Positions 25,306-34,893 of a stretch of DNA of 64,000 bases are shown here, in pieces. The DNA is taken from the NCBI RefSeq assembly GCF_001429545.1, contig NZ_LMSP01000012.1, forward strand, positions 390,555-454,554, written 5' to 3'. A model generated the notes under the pieces. That model saw only the letters and a list, made by a program, of their open reading frames with translations. It searched no databases and was not told the origin of the DNA. Numbering within the stretch: the stretch's first letter is position 1; each line of letters opens with the position of its first letter. The stretch is from Paenibacillus sp. Soil787. GTDB lineage: Bacteria; Bacillota; Bacilli; Paenibacillales; NBRC-103111. The position numbers and the translations under genes were made by a program.

Positions 25306-25320
25306 TCGTAATTATTACTT
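25306..25320. promoter_or_regulatory. Zur-box-like operator upstream of COG0523 GTPase 2
   Basis: TCGTAATTATTACTT differs from the box at 17472-17486 by a single base. It lies about 75 bases before the GTPase 2 start. Confidence 0.75.
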
Positions 25321-25373
25321 TTAAGTCAAGAGGATACAACATTTCCGTAGACTTGGGCATGTTGATTCCTTGA

Positions 25374-25937
25374 TTATGTTTCTATTATTTCAGAGGACTT
25401 TTGCTTCACTTCGAATTTAGTAAAAAGGATCGGCCATTTTCCTACAAGCTGGACAAGAAAGGGAAATAGCTTGACCCACAACAGGCTGTTTACCCGATCG
25501 GTTGGCTTGAGCGGAAGCTCTAGTCGATCATAAAGGATTGTCGCAGCTTCTTCGACAAGTGCTAGCGCTAGGTCCGCTGGAGCAGCTGCGTTGACTGCTT
25601 CCAAACGCGGAAGATAGTGTTGACTGATGGATTCCGATAAATGATGCTCAGACAAGTTGTCTGAACCCATCACTTCCCCCATCCCTAAGCTGACGAGATG
25701 TGCAACATCTGTATCGAAAGCATGAGGAATGCAGTAAATTTCCAACGCTAAAGCTGCTATGTATATCTCCCTTAATAACTCGTCTTCTTTAGACTCGGAT
25801 AATATGGGATCTTTTAGGTAGGCCGCAACGACCGGTTTGATTGTTTCCCAGCTATTTTCTATGCTTTTCATTGTAAACTGCATCATTGCTGCAGCGAGTT
25901 CTATTGGTGTAATTTGTTTTCTGTCTGCCTCTTGCAT
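25374..25937 (-). CDS. Hypothetical helical protein linked to the phosphoesterase gene
   Basis: A 187-residue, mostly helical, weakly hydrophobic protein; no family recognised. There is no signal peptide; a hydrophobic C-terminal segment (LLWVKLFPFLVQLVGKWPIL) could touch the membrane. The start at 25937 (after AGAGG) places it four bases past the upstream metallophosphoesterase stop, so the two are coupled. An in-frame extension to 25988 would overlap that gene and is not chosen. Confidence 0.6.
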   Translation of the reverse strand: MQEADRKQITPIELAAAMMQFTMKSIENSWETIKPVVAAYLKDPILSESKEDELLREIYIAALALEIYCIPHAFDTDVAHLVSLGMGEVMGSDNLSEHHLSESISQHYLPRLEAVNAAAPADLALALVEEAATILYDRLELPLKPTDRVNSLLWVKLFPFLVQLVGKWPILFTKFEVKQKSSEIIET

Positions 25938-25941
25938 GTGC

Positions 25942-27105
25942 TTAACCCTCTTCTCTGTCGTTACTTTTAAAATGAATGATGAGTTCAATTATTTCTGAGC
26001 GGCTGCCTAGACGAATGGGTGGTCCCCACGTACCAAAACCTGAGGAAACGATAGCATGAAGGTTGCCTTTGCGCAAGTAGCCCCAATCTAGCTCAAAGAG
26101 CCTTCTGGTTATGAGGTGATTAGGCGCCATTTGGCCTCTATGTGTATGACCTGATAGCATCACATCTGCTCCAGCATCGGCTGCTTTGTCTAGGTGGTAG
26201 GGTTGATGGTCCATCACGATTATTGGCTGCCCGGGATCTGCGCCCTCCAGCAATGCAGCCAGCGCCTTACGTCCATCGGGCGTTCGCTCGGCCGCTTTAT
26301 CTTTTCTCCCAACGATGTAAAGCCGTTCTTTGATATGAACGGTTTCGTCCATGAGCACACGAATGCCGATCTGCTTCATTTGCTCCACGAAGGCAGCAAT
26401 ATGTCCGCCAATGTACTCATGATTACCGAGCACAGCATAAATCCCTAGTGGAGCTTGCAGTTCTCGCATGGTTTTACCCATATTATAGCGGATAAATGGC
26501 TTAATATCATCGTCAATGACATCCCCCGGCAAAAGAATCAAATCCGGTTTTAAGCCATTGACTTGCCCTACAAGCTTACGCAGATGGCGGTTTCCCACAA
26601 TTGAGCCCAGATGGATGTCGGAGGCTACTGCGATGCGAAGCTGCTCCCAGTCTCCCGCTTTTTTGGGAACTGTAATGTCATATCTGCGAATAATAGGGCT
26701 CCGTGCATTATAAGAACCACGAATCATAGCGATGAGTATAATCCCTACATTTATCCAACCGAGAATCGGAACGTAAGTATTTGAAGGAATGGATGCCAGA
26801 TGGAACACACCTATCGCCAAATCAGTAAACGGCAGCAGCAGCACTCCAAATTGCATGATGGCAAACCAGTAGGAGCCGATAATTTTTAATAGTCGTGACA
26901 CGCTGGCAGGCAGCACCCGCGAGCTCACCCATGCTAATAGATATGACAAAGCGATAATCCAGAAGACAACCCAGTATAGTGCTGGATGAAACCAAGAACC
27001 TAGTTGGTTGGATAGAAAGACTTGACCGTGCCAACCTATGTAGCCATTCACACCAAAGACAATAATGAATATAAGTGTGATGCTTATTGCCATACGTACT
27101 TTCAT
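25942..27105 (-). CDS. Membrane metallophosphoesterase (YkuE/YaeI-like)
   Basis: A 387-residue protein with about four N-terminal membrane helices (to residue 130) and a cytosolic or surface calcineurin-type phosphoesterase domain. Metal-binding motifs are complete: SDIHLG, GDVIDDD, GNHEY, and GHTHRGQ. Related enzymes hydrolyse phospholipid head groups (UDP-diacylglucosamine or similar), but the substrate here is unknown. The ATG at 27105 follows GGGAG. It lies 38 bases after the SRAP gene in the same direction. Confidence 0.85.
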   Translation of the reverse strand: MKVRMAISITLIFIIVFGVNGYIGWHGQVFLSNQLGSWFHPALYWVVFWIIALSYLLAWVSSRVLPASVSRLLKIIGSYWFAIMQFGVLLLPFTDLAIGVFHLASIPSNTYVPILGWINVGIILIAMIRGSYNARSPIIRRYDITVPKKAGDWEQLRIAVASDIHLGSIVGNRHLRKLVGQVNGLKPDLILLPGDVIDDDIKPFIRYNMGKTMRELQAPLGIYAVLGNHEYIGGHIAAFVEQMKQIGIRVLMDETVHIKERLYIVGRKDKAAERTPDGRKALAALLEGADPGQPIIVMDHQPYHLDKAADAGADVMLSGHTHRGQMAPNHLITRRLFELDWGYLRKGNLHAIVSSGFGTWGPPIRLGSRSEIIELIIHFKSNDREEG

Positions 27106-27143
27106 GCTATGACTCTCCCATTCTGTTCTCAAAGCCAGTTCTT

Positions 27144-27824
27144 CTATATGAGCAGGCTTAACGGTTCTATGCATATCTCATCGTCGTTGCGAACATTGCC
27201 CACTCGGCTCGACACTGGGTACGCAAACATTTGCTCAGCCGGATACGGTTGTAGTAATGGTCGTAGCGTGTCGGTGTTTGTGATACTGCGATCCAACCAA
27301 ACTGCCTCCATCTCTCTCGGCAAAATGACCGGCATACGCTCATGAATATCCGCCATCATTTCGTTCGCCTCTGTTGTAACGACGGTGCATGTAGAAATAC
27401 GCGTGCCATCCGGAGATGTCCACGTGTCGTACAGTCCTGCCATACTAAAGATGCCCTTGCTGCGCAGCATAATACGCATCGGCTGCTTTTGCTTACCTGT
27501 CCCTTTCCAGTCGTAGAAGGAGTCCGCCGGAATCAGGCAGCGCTTACGCTCAAACGGCTTGCGGAAGGCAGGCTTATCCGCGAGCGTCTCAGCTCGTGCA
27601 TTGAGCATCTGGTAACCTAGCTTCTCATCCTTCGCCCACTCTGGAACGAGCCCCCAGCGCAGCTCGCCAAGTTTATTCTTCTTCCCGTCATGGACGATAG
27701 CCATGACTTGCTGTCCAGGTGCTACATTATATCTGGGGCTATATCTTCCAGAATATTTGTAATAAATATCATAATGAAGCATAAGCTCCTCTAGCGTCAC
27801 GGTGATCGTATAGCGTCCGCACAT
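27144..27824 (-). CDS. SRAP/YedK (HMCES) family abasic-site DNA-binding protein
   Basis: A 226-residue SRAP protein that forms a covalent thiazolidine link to abasic sites in single-stranded DNA, shielding them. The start is fixed by chemistry: Cys2 in MCGRYTI must become the N-terminus. The active-site motifs NARAET, CLIPADSFYDW and HERMPVIL are present (Asn, Glu and His of the family). The ribosome site (AAGGAG, 13 bases away) is distant. It lies close to the SOS polymerase cassette, a plausible functional neighbour in damage tolerance. Confidence 0.9.
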   Translation of the reverse strand: MCGRYTITVTLEELMLHYDIYYKYSGRYSPRYNVAPGQQVMAIVHDGKKNKLGELRWGLVPEWAKDEKLGYQMLNARAETLADKPAFRKPFERKRCLIPADSFYDWKGTGKQKQPMRIMLRSKGIFSMAGLYDTWTSPDGTRISTCTVVTTEANEMMADIHERMPVILPREMEAVWLDRSITNTDTLRPLLQPYPAEQMFAYPVSSRVGNVRNDDEICIEPLSLLI

Positions 27825-27930
27825 TAGTACACATCTTCTCCTTTGCACGGTTCTCCCACATGAGAACTAATTCTTTTAGCTGCTGCAACACTCTTCCTCC
27901 ATTATGAGAAAAAGAATTACTCACGTCAAT

Positions 27931-27972
27931 TCGCGAAAGCCCGAGGAAGATTTCTCCACGGGCTTTCATTCT
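27931..27972. terminator. Hairpin between the SOS cassette and the SRAP gene
   Basis: GAAAGCCCG / CGGGCTTTC, a perfect 9-bp stem with a 15-base loop, lies just past the stop of the SOS cassette. The T tract is better on the plus strand, so function on the minus strand is uncertain. Confidence 0.45.
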
Positions 27973-27977
27973 TCTGG

Positions 27978-28448
27978 TTATTTTTCATCTGCTACTCGGC
28001 CGATAATTTCTTTTATATATTTTTTCAACTGGACACTGATTTCCGAACGCATAACATCACGAGTCATCCCAAAACGATCCTCATAACCTCGACATAGAAA
28101 ACGGTGATACACGACCAATTCCGCATGTTCGTCACTGATGATTTTTATATTACGCTTAGTCAATTCACGCCGTATATCATACATGTCTCTGCTTATTTTG
28201 TTCATGACCACTTGACCAGTTGCTAGATAAAGCTGCTTTAAAAGGTTAGAACTACTCTTAATGTCATCTACGCTCTTTTGTACTATTGTAAGCATGTGGG
28301 GTAGTAAGATGTAGTCACGAATCATATTGAGCTCCTCTGATGTAGGGCGAGACGTTTTTTTGGGATCATTTCGACTTTCATATTCCTCTTGATGTTCGGT
28401 GAGTAGCATCTTTGATTTCCAACGCTCATTACCGTCTAGTTTGCTCAT
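27978..28448 (-). CDS. YolD-domain protein fused to a cassette-specific helical domain
   Basis: A 156-residue protein. Residues 1-30 match the YolD family (ERWKSKMLLTEHQEEY), whose members are encoded next to Y-family polymerases. From about residue 40 the sequence (EELNMIRDYILLP onward) is similar along its length to the protein at 29732-30103, so the two share a domain: for example RNIKII versus RDIKVI, and YILLP versus YTLLP. Its ATG overlaps the polymerase stop by ATGA, indicating coupling. A role as polymerase accessory factor is inferred. Confidence 0.75.
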   Translation of the reverse strand: MSKLDGNERWKSKMLLTEHQEEYESRNDPKKTSRPTSEELNMIRDYILLPHMLTIVQKSVDDIKSSSNLLKQLYLATGQVVMNKISRDMYDIRRELTKRNIKIISDEHAELVVYHRFLCRGYEDRFGMTRDVMRSEISVQLKKYIKEIIGRVADEK

Positions 28449-29701
28449 TTGTAATGACCTCCAATCTGTTCCGCTCGTTCTCGTGCTACTCCGGCCGTTA
28501 ATAAAGAGGATGCCCGCATAATAGCGGCGCTGCCAAATCGATCTTTGATTTCATCAGTCGCTTTTTCCAAGCCGTATGCTTTCTCACGGTCCTCGAATAG
28601 AGTAAGCTGGTAAACGCTATCGTCCACCAATTGTGTGAGTGATATATGCAAGTGACTTACGGGCATTCCACTCCAATATTTATGAAATATCCCGAGCACT
28701 GCTGCCGCTACTTCATGAGAGAGCGACGTAGCTTGCTGCAGTGTTACCTGCCGACTAAACCCTGTAGACCGTACCCCATCGGTCTCCGCTGCACCAACGG
28801 TCACCACATGGCCCATGTATCTATGTCTCCTACTACGGCGACAGACCTCCACGACCAACTCTAAAAGCACAACCTCAATATCTTCAAGCTTACGATAAAG
28901 GCTGCTTCGCAGCGCCTTACCATGGCTAATAGATTTCAGTTTGTTACGAATACTTGGTACAACCGGGCTAGGATCGATGCCCCGCGCCGTCTGCCAATAG
29001 TACTCCGCTTGAATATCGCTTTGCTTTCCCATCTCAAAGCGCATGCGTCGTTTGAATTCGGCCAATTCCAATCGCGCTATGTCACCAATCGTGTTTAATC
29101 CCATTCTTATAAAATGACGAGTCATTCGCGATGCGACCATAAACATTTGGTGTACGGGCAGCGGCCACAAATCAGATTCAATATTGTCAAAGCCTAGTTT
29201 GAAGATACCTTCAGGTCTTTTTTTCGCGAAATTGTCCGTTGCCATCTTGGCTAATATTTTTGTTGGTCCGATCCCGCAGCGAGTCCAGACCCCAGTTGAT
29301 AGCAGCACGCGAGATTGAATTTGCAGTGCGATTTCTTCCGGAGAACCAAAACATGAAGTAGAGCCGGTAACATCGAGAAATTGTTCATCTATGCTGTACG
29401 GCTCAACCTGATCAGTAAAAGACTCAAAGATCTCAGTAATGAATAGGGATATGGTAATGTAGGTTTGCATCCGCGGTCGAATGATGTTCAAATTCGGGCA
29501 TTTAGCAAGCGCCTCACCTACCCTTTCAGCCGTTGTCACTCCATGAAACTTGGCGACTGGGCACGCCGCGAGAATGATGCCTGATCGGCGTGAAGGATCG
29601 CCTACGGCTACCGGTTTATCTTTTAGCTCAGGATGAGCGGCCTTTTCGATTGATGCGTAGAATGATTGGCCGTCGATCAGAAAAATCGTCCTTTCATGCA
29701 T
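28445..29701 (-). CDS. Y-family translesion DNA polymerase (UvrX/YqjW-like)
   Basis: A 418-residue Y-family polymerase. Catalytic residues are present: Asp in LIDGQSFYASIE and the SIDE of EPYSIDEQFLDVTG. The little-finger domain follows, and QLTLF near residue 370 is a textbook beta-clamp-binding motif. UvrX-type enzymes are SOS-induced, error-prone polymerases in firmicutes, often on mobile elements. GGGGTGA precedes the ATG. It sits between two paralogous small genes and downstream of a promoter with two LexA boxes. Confidence 0.92.
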   Translation of the reverse strand: MHERTIFLIDGQSFYASIEKAAHPELKDKPVAVGDPSRRSGIILAACPVAKFHGVTTAERVGEALAKCPNLNIIRPRMQTYITISLFITEIFESFTDQVEPYSIDEQFLDVTGSTSCFGSPEEIALQIQSRVLLSTGVWTRCGIGPTKILAKMATDNFAKKRPEGIFKLGFDNIESDLWPLPVHQMFMVASRMTRHFIRMGLNTIGDIARLELAEFKRRMRFEMGKQSDIQAEYYWQTARGIDPSPVVPSIRNKLKSISHGKALRSSLYRKLEDIEVVLLELVVEVCRRSRRHRYMGHVVTVGAAETDGVRSTGFSRQVTLQQATSLSHEVAAAVLGIFHKYWSGMPVSHLHISLTQLVDDSVYQLTLFEDREKAYGLEKATDEIKDRFGSAAIMRASSLLTAGVARERAEQIGGHYK

Positions 29702-29731
29702 AGCGCTTCACCCCGCCGTGGCGATCTCTGC

Positions 29732-30103
29732 TCACCGCAATCCCCCCCGCATATTCATGAGCGTGGTCATAAGCTCAGCCTTGACCAAGCTGCGAAGCAT
29801 CGTGAAATGATGAATGTAGCCTCGGACTTTGTACTCTACATTAATGCCTAAGGCATTCATTTCAGTATGGATAACTTTAATATCTCGTTTCTTCATCTGG
29901 CTCTTAATACTTTGTAATTCCGGATAAATAGCCATTTCAACCTCTCTGAGATAAAAAAGAATATGATTGTACACGATTTTATCCTTATAAACCTTGAGCT
30001 CCTCCATGTCCCTTGCCAGCATATCGAGCAAAATGGGCAGCAGCGTGTATTCTTTGATAATTTGAACATCCTCTTCTGTCTCAATTTTTGAACCAACACT
30101 CAT
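29732..30103 (-). CDS. Small SOS-controlled protein, paralogue of the YolD-fusion C-terminal domain
   Basis: A 123-residue helical protein with no recognised family. It aligns with residues 40-150 of the 27978-28448 protein: EEDVQIIKEYTLLP versus EELNMIRDYILLP, and later KKRDIKVI versus TKRNIKII. It is the first gene after the LexA-box promoter and 30 bases ahead of the polymerase, so it belongs to the same operon. The start at 30103 is chosen over 30127, which lies inside the LexA box region. A role in regulating or recruiting the polymerase is a reasonable inference. Confidence 0.7.
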   Translation of the reverse strand: MSVGSKIETEEDVQIIKEYTLLPILLDMLARDMEELKVYKDKIVYNHILFYLREVEMAIYPELQSIKSQMKKRDIKVIHTEMNALGINVEYKVRGYIHHFTMLRSLVKAELMTTLMNMRGGLR

Positions 30104-30120
30104 ATCCTCACCACCATATG

Positions 30121-30134
30121 CGAACATATATTCG
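30121..30134. promoter_or_regulatory. LexA (DinR) box 1
   Basis: CGAACATATATTCG matches the bacillar LexA box CGAACATATGTTCG with one change. It lies downstream of the -10 element of the SOS cassette promoter. Confidence 0.88.
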
Positions 30135-30144
30135 TGTTACTTAT

Positions 30145-30173
30145 TATATACCGAACATGTATTCGTTATGCAA
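30145..30173 (-). promoter_or_regulatory. SOS promoter of the polymerase cassette
   Basis: Minus strand TTGCAT, a 17-base spacer, then TATATA. The spacer contains a LexA box and a second box lies just downstream, so bound LexA would block RNA polymerase on both sides of the -10. Confidence 0.75.
30152..30165. promoter_or_regulatory. LexA (DinR) box 2
   Basis: CGAACATGTATTCG, again one base from consensus CGAACATATGTTCG apart from a central A/G change, placed between -35 and -10. Confidence 0.88.
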
Positions 30174-30189
30174 GTGAATTTTTCTGGAA

Positions 30190-30235
30190 ACAAAAAAAGC
30201 CACTTAACGGGGCATCTTTTGACCCTGCAAGTGGC
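30190..30235 (-). terminator. Intrinsic terminator of the SpoVIF-like gene
   Basis: GCCACTT..AAGTGGC with inner GGG/CCC, followed by TTTTTTT on the minus strand, 16 bases after the stop. Confidence 0.85.
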
Positions 30236-30250
30236 ACATTTCGCCTAAGT

Positions 30251-30547
30251 CTATCGAAACATGGACCATAGTTTAATCAAGTGAAAGGCATTGTTAGGAT
30301 CAATTTTTTGGGCTAGGATAAACTCGAGAATTTGGTTCGTTTGGCTTCCGGTCAGCTTCTCGCCGAGAATGCCGGCAGCAAGCCCTATTAGGCGTGTAAC
30401 CTTCGTATGATTTTGCAAATCAGCCTTCGTAACGCCCTGCAGCAGCATCTTCATGCGTTCCTTGATTTCCGGATTTTTCATCTTGAACTTTACGCGCTCC
30501 ACGAGCGCGGGATCGATGCCATAGTGCTGGTAACTCAATGTTCGCAC
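30251..30547 (-). CDS. Small helical protein resembling stage VI sporulation protein F
   Basis: A 98-residue helical protein. The central HTKVTRLIGLAAGILGEKLT and the closing IDPNNAFHLIKLW are similar in pattern to SpoVIF/YjcC-like spore proteins, but I am not certain of the family. The start is GTG with a weak ribosome site. It is a single-gene unit with its own terminator. Confidence 0.5.
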   Translation of the reverse strand: MRTLSYQHYGIDPALVERVKFKMKNPEIKERMKMLLQGVTKADLQNHTKVTRLIGLAAGILGEKLTGSQTNQILEFILAQKIDPNNAFHLIKLWSMFR

Positions 30548-30611
30548 CCCCGATACCTGTCATGTTCCTATCTTATGAGTGAAAATGCGTAAACTTGACT
30601 CAGAGCTTTGT

Positions 30612-30646
30612 ATAAAAAAAAGAAAAAAGCCACCGCTGCCGGTGAC
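30612..30646 (-). terminator. Intrinsic terminator of the DUF1294 gene
   Basis: GTCACCG-GCAG-CGGTGGC followed by a T-rich run on the minus strand, 21 bases after the stop. Confidence 0.85.
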
Positions 30647-30666
30647 TGTTCGTCTATTTAGCCATG

Positions 30667-30933
30667 TTACATATAAATCGCAATCAGAATGACGCATATA
30701 CAATTTAACGCAACAAGCAGCGGCATGCCAATGACGAATGAGGTATGTTTCGTCTTATGGCGCCAAGCCCTCATACCAAGCCACCCGCCAATCCCGCCGC
30801 CGAGAGCAGCCAGTATAAAAAGACGTTTTTCAGGCACTCTACGCCCGCCTTTTTTCGCTTGTCCTTTGTCATGTCCCATTTCTATGAACGTAACGATATT
30901 CATCAGCAGTAAGTAACAGAGGAAATAAGTCAA
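30667..30933 (-). CDS. DUF1294 small membrane protein
   Basis: An 88-residue protein with two membrane helices. The DUF1294 hallmarks are present: DKGQAKKGGRRVPEKRLF, then a glycine-rich GGGIGGWLGM and HKTKHTSF. The function of the family is unknown. The start is TTG after AAGGTGT. It is a single-gene unit. Confidence 0.85.
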   Translation of the reverse strand: MTYFLCYLLLMNIVTFIEMGHDKGQAKKGGRRVPEKRLFILAALGGGIGGWLGMRAWRHKTKHTSFVIGMPLLVALNCICVILIAIYM

Positions 30934-31029
30934 GTTCCATACACCTTCGTTTCCAAAAAAATAGTAAGATTCCTACTATCATCTTAAAATCGAATGCGGG
31001 TACGGTCAAATGTTAATTTATTTCTTTCT

Positions 31030-32349
31030 TTATAGCAACTCCAACTCCACAACCGTAGCTCTTTGATCCGGCAGCGGATAGCTGAAGTGTTCAGGTTTAG
31101 CGAAACTAACGAACGCATCGTCCGGATACTGAGCGGCGCTCCAAGGACGGCTTAGGAAGAGCTCGGAACCATCAGATAGCAGCCTTGCTTTCTTCACCTT
31201 CCCAGCCAAACCATTCAAGTTAACGGGGCCCACGCTTTCCTCAAACAAGTGGGCATACAGCAGATTGCCCTTTTGCGTATACCTGCCCCACTCCGGTTTC
31301 GGTAAGTCGGCTTGCCCGCAGCCGTAGATGCTATCCCCATTTTTTTGAACCCAATCGCCAATCTCTGCCAAAATGTTCAACGACTCCTTCGGAATCTCGC
31401 CGAGCGCATTCGGACCCACATTCAAGAGCAGATTCCCATTTTTGCTGACGCACTCTATCAGCTTCCGGATAAGGGTAGTTGCCGATTTATATTGGAAATC
31501 TTGGGCTGCGTACCCCCAGTTATTATTCAGCGTGATACAAGCTTCCCATGGAAGCGAATTGCCCTCGTCATCCGTCACGCCTTGCGGCGGAATGATCTGT
31601 TCCGGTGAAGCAAAGTCGCCCGAATAGCTGAGCGGATTGTTCGTGAAGATGCTTCCGCCTTCTTCGCCGCTTGCGTCCAATCGGTTGTCTACGACGATAT
31701 GCGGCTGCAGAGATCGAATCATCGCCATAAGCTCGGTTGCTTTCCAAGTCTCCCCCTTCATGTGATCATAAGAGAAGTCAAACCACATCACATCCAGTTT
31801 GCCATAGTTCGTCAGCAGCTCCCTTACTTGTCCATGCATGTACTGAAGGTACCGATCGAACGTCTCCGGATTTCTGGCATAGCTCTCATTATTCCGCATC
31901 GGATGAATGCGATCCCCATAAGCCGGATAATCCTCATGATGCCAATCGATTAGCGAATAATAGAGTCCCACCTTTAAGCCTTCCGCCCGAAACGCTTCAA
32001 TAAATTCGCGAACCAAATCTCGCCCGGCCCGTGTATTCGTTGACTTATAATCTGTGAGAGCGCTATCAAATAAACAAAAACCGTCATGATGCTTCGCCGT
32101 CAATACCGCATATTTCATACCCGCTTGCTTCGCCGCACGAGCCCACGCCTTTGGATCATAACGGACAGGATCGAATTCATCATAATACGTTTGATAGTCC
32201 TCTACCGAAATACGCTCGACGCTTCGCACCCATTCTCCTCTAGCAGGAATGGCGTACAGTCCCCAATGAATAAACATACCGAATCGATCCTGCAGAAACC
32301 ACTGCGTACGCTCTGTTCGTTCTTGAATAATCGGATGATTGCTTGTCAT
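31030..32349 (-). CDS. Alpha-L-fucosidase (glycoside hydrolase family 29)
   Basis: A 439-residue cytosolic GH29 enzyme without signal peptide that removes terminal L-fucose from glycans by a retaining mechanism. Family markers: RFGMFIHWGLYA near the start, AKHHDGFCLF, and the nucleophile region LDVMWFDF (Asp in WFD). The C-terminal beta domain is present, so it is full length. The acid/base residue is not conserved in the family and is not assigned. It stands alone, without sugar transport or other glycosidase genes nearby; a hairpin-type repeat lies just upstream. Confidence 0.92.
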   Translation of the reverse strand: MTSNHPIIQERTERTQWFLQDRFGMFIHWGLYAIPARGEWVRSVERISVEDYQTYYDEFDPVRYDPKAWARAAKQAGMKYAVLTAKHHDGFCLFDSALTDYKSTNTRAGRDLVREFIEAFRAEGLKVGLYYSLIDWHHEDYPAYGDRIHPMRNNESYARNPETFDRYLQYMHGQVRELLTNYGKLDVMWFDFSYDHMKGETWKATELMAMIRSLQPHIVVDNRLDASGEEGGSIFTNNPLSYSGDFASPEQIIPPQGVTDDEGNSLPWEACITLNNNWGYAAQDFQYKSATTLIRKLIECVSKNGNLLLNVGPNALGEIPKESLNILAEIGDWVQKNGDSIYGCGQADLPKPEWGRYTQKGNLLYAHLFEESVGPVNLNGLAGKVKKARLLSDGSELFLSRPWSAAQYPDDAFVSFAKPEHFSYPLPDQRATVVELELL

Positions 32350-32379
32350 CAGCTACACACCTTTCGAATTTAAATGCGT

Positions 32380-32520
32380 GTTTAAAAAGTCCACTTTCAG
32401 AACCGAGAAGGTTGGACGAAGTCCGGAGAAGGAGGAACGGAGCGTAGAGATTTGCTACGTGAGTACCGGACTTCCCGGTTTCGTTCAAGATACTTCGTTA
32501 TCAAAGTGGATTTTTTAAAC
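32380..32520. repeat. 141-bp near-palindromic element
   Basis: Ends are GTTTAAAAAGTCCACTTT and the complementary AAAGTGGATTTTTTAAAC (17 of 18 pairs). Inside, AACCGAGAAG..AAGTCCGG pairs with CCGGACTTCCCGGTT, and CGTAG pairs with CTACG at the centre, so the whole element can fold into one long hairpin. No coding capacity. Confidence 0.75.
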
Positions 32521-32622
32521 AACCTCTTCAAACTTCACAGCTTTAGTTTATCAAGCCTGTGTTATAATTGACAGGTACGAAACTAACCTCAATCAGGATA
32601 TAATTAACATTTTCAGGTGAAC

Positions 32623-32766
32623 ATGATGATGAATACGCAGCAAATTACATTCCTATCAGACCTCTGCAGAACCTACAGATTCACATTTTGGAAGCCCATC
32701 TTACACAATGCACCGCTTCGTGGAAGGAGCTTAATTTTACACCAGCGCAAACGGGGCAAAGAATAA
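32623..32766 (+). CDS. Possible 47-residue small protein
   Basis: The frame begins with three ATG codons after AGGTGA and ends 12 bases before a strong terminator. The peptide has an aromatic middle (YRFTFWKP) and a basic end (HQRKRGKE). A TATAAT lies 19 bases upstream of the start, but no good -35 at the proper distance is seen. No family recognised; it may be spurious. Confidence 0.3.
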   Translation: MMMNTQQITFLSDLCRTYRFTFWKPILHNAPLRGRSLILHQRKRGKE

Positions 32767-32773
32767 AAATAGC

Positions 32774-32829
32774 AAAAACGCTAGGATCAGCGACTGACAG
32801 TTATTCATCAGTCTATCCTAGCGTATTTT
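32774..32829. terminator. Bidirectional terminator at the end of recG
   Basis: AAAAACGCTAGGAT / ATCCTAGCGTATTTTT with an inner ACTGA/TCAGT stem, flanked by A and T tracts, 16 bases after the recG stop on the minus strand. Confidence 0.85.
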
Positions 32830-32844
32830 TCGTTATAAAGCGGG

Positions 32845-34890
<2,046 letters not shown>

Positions 34891-34893
34891 ATC

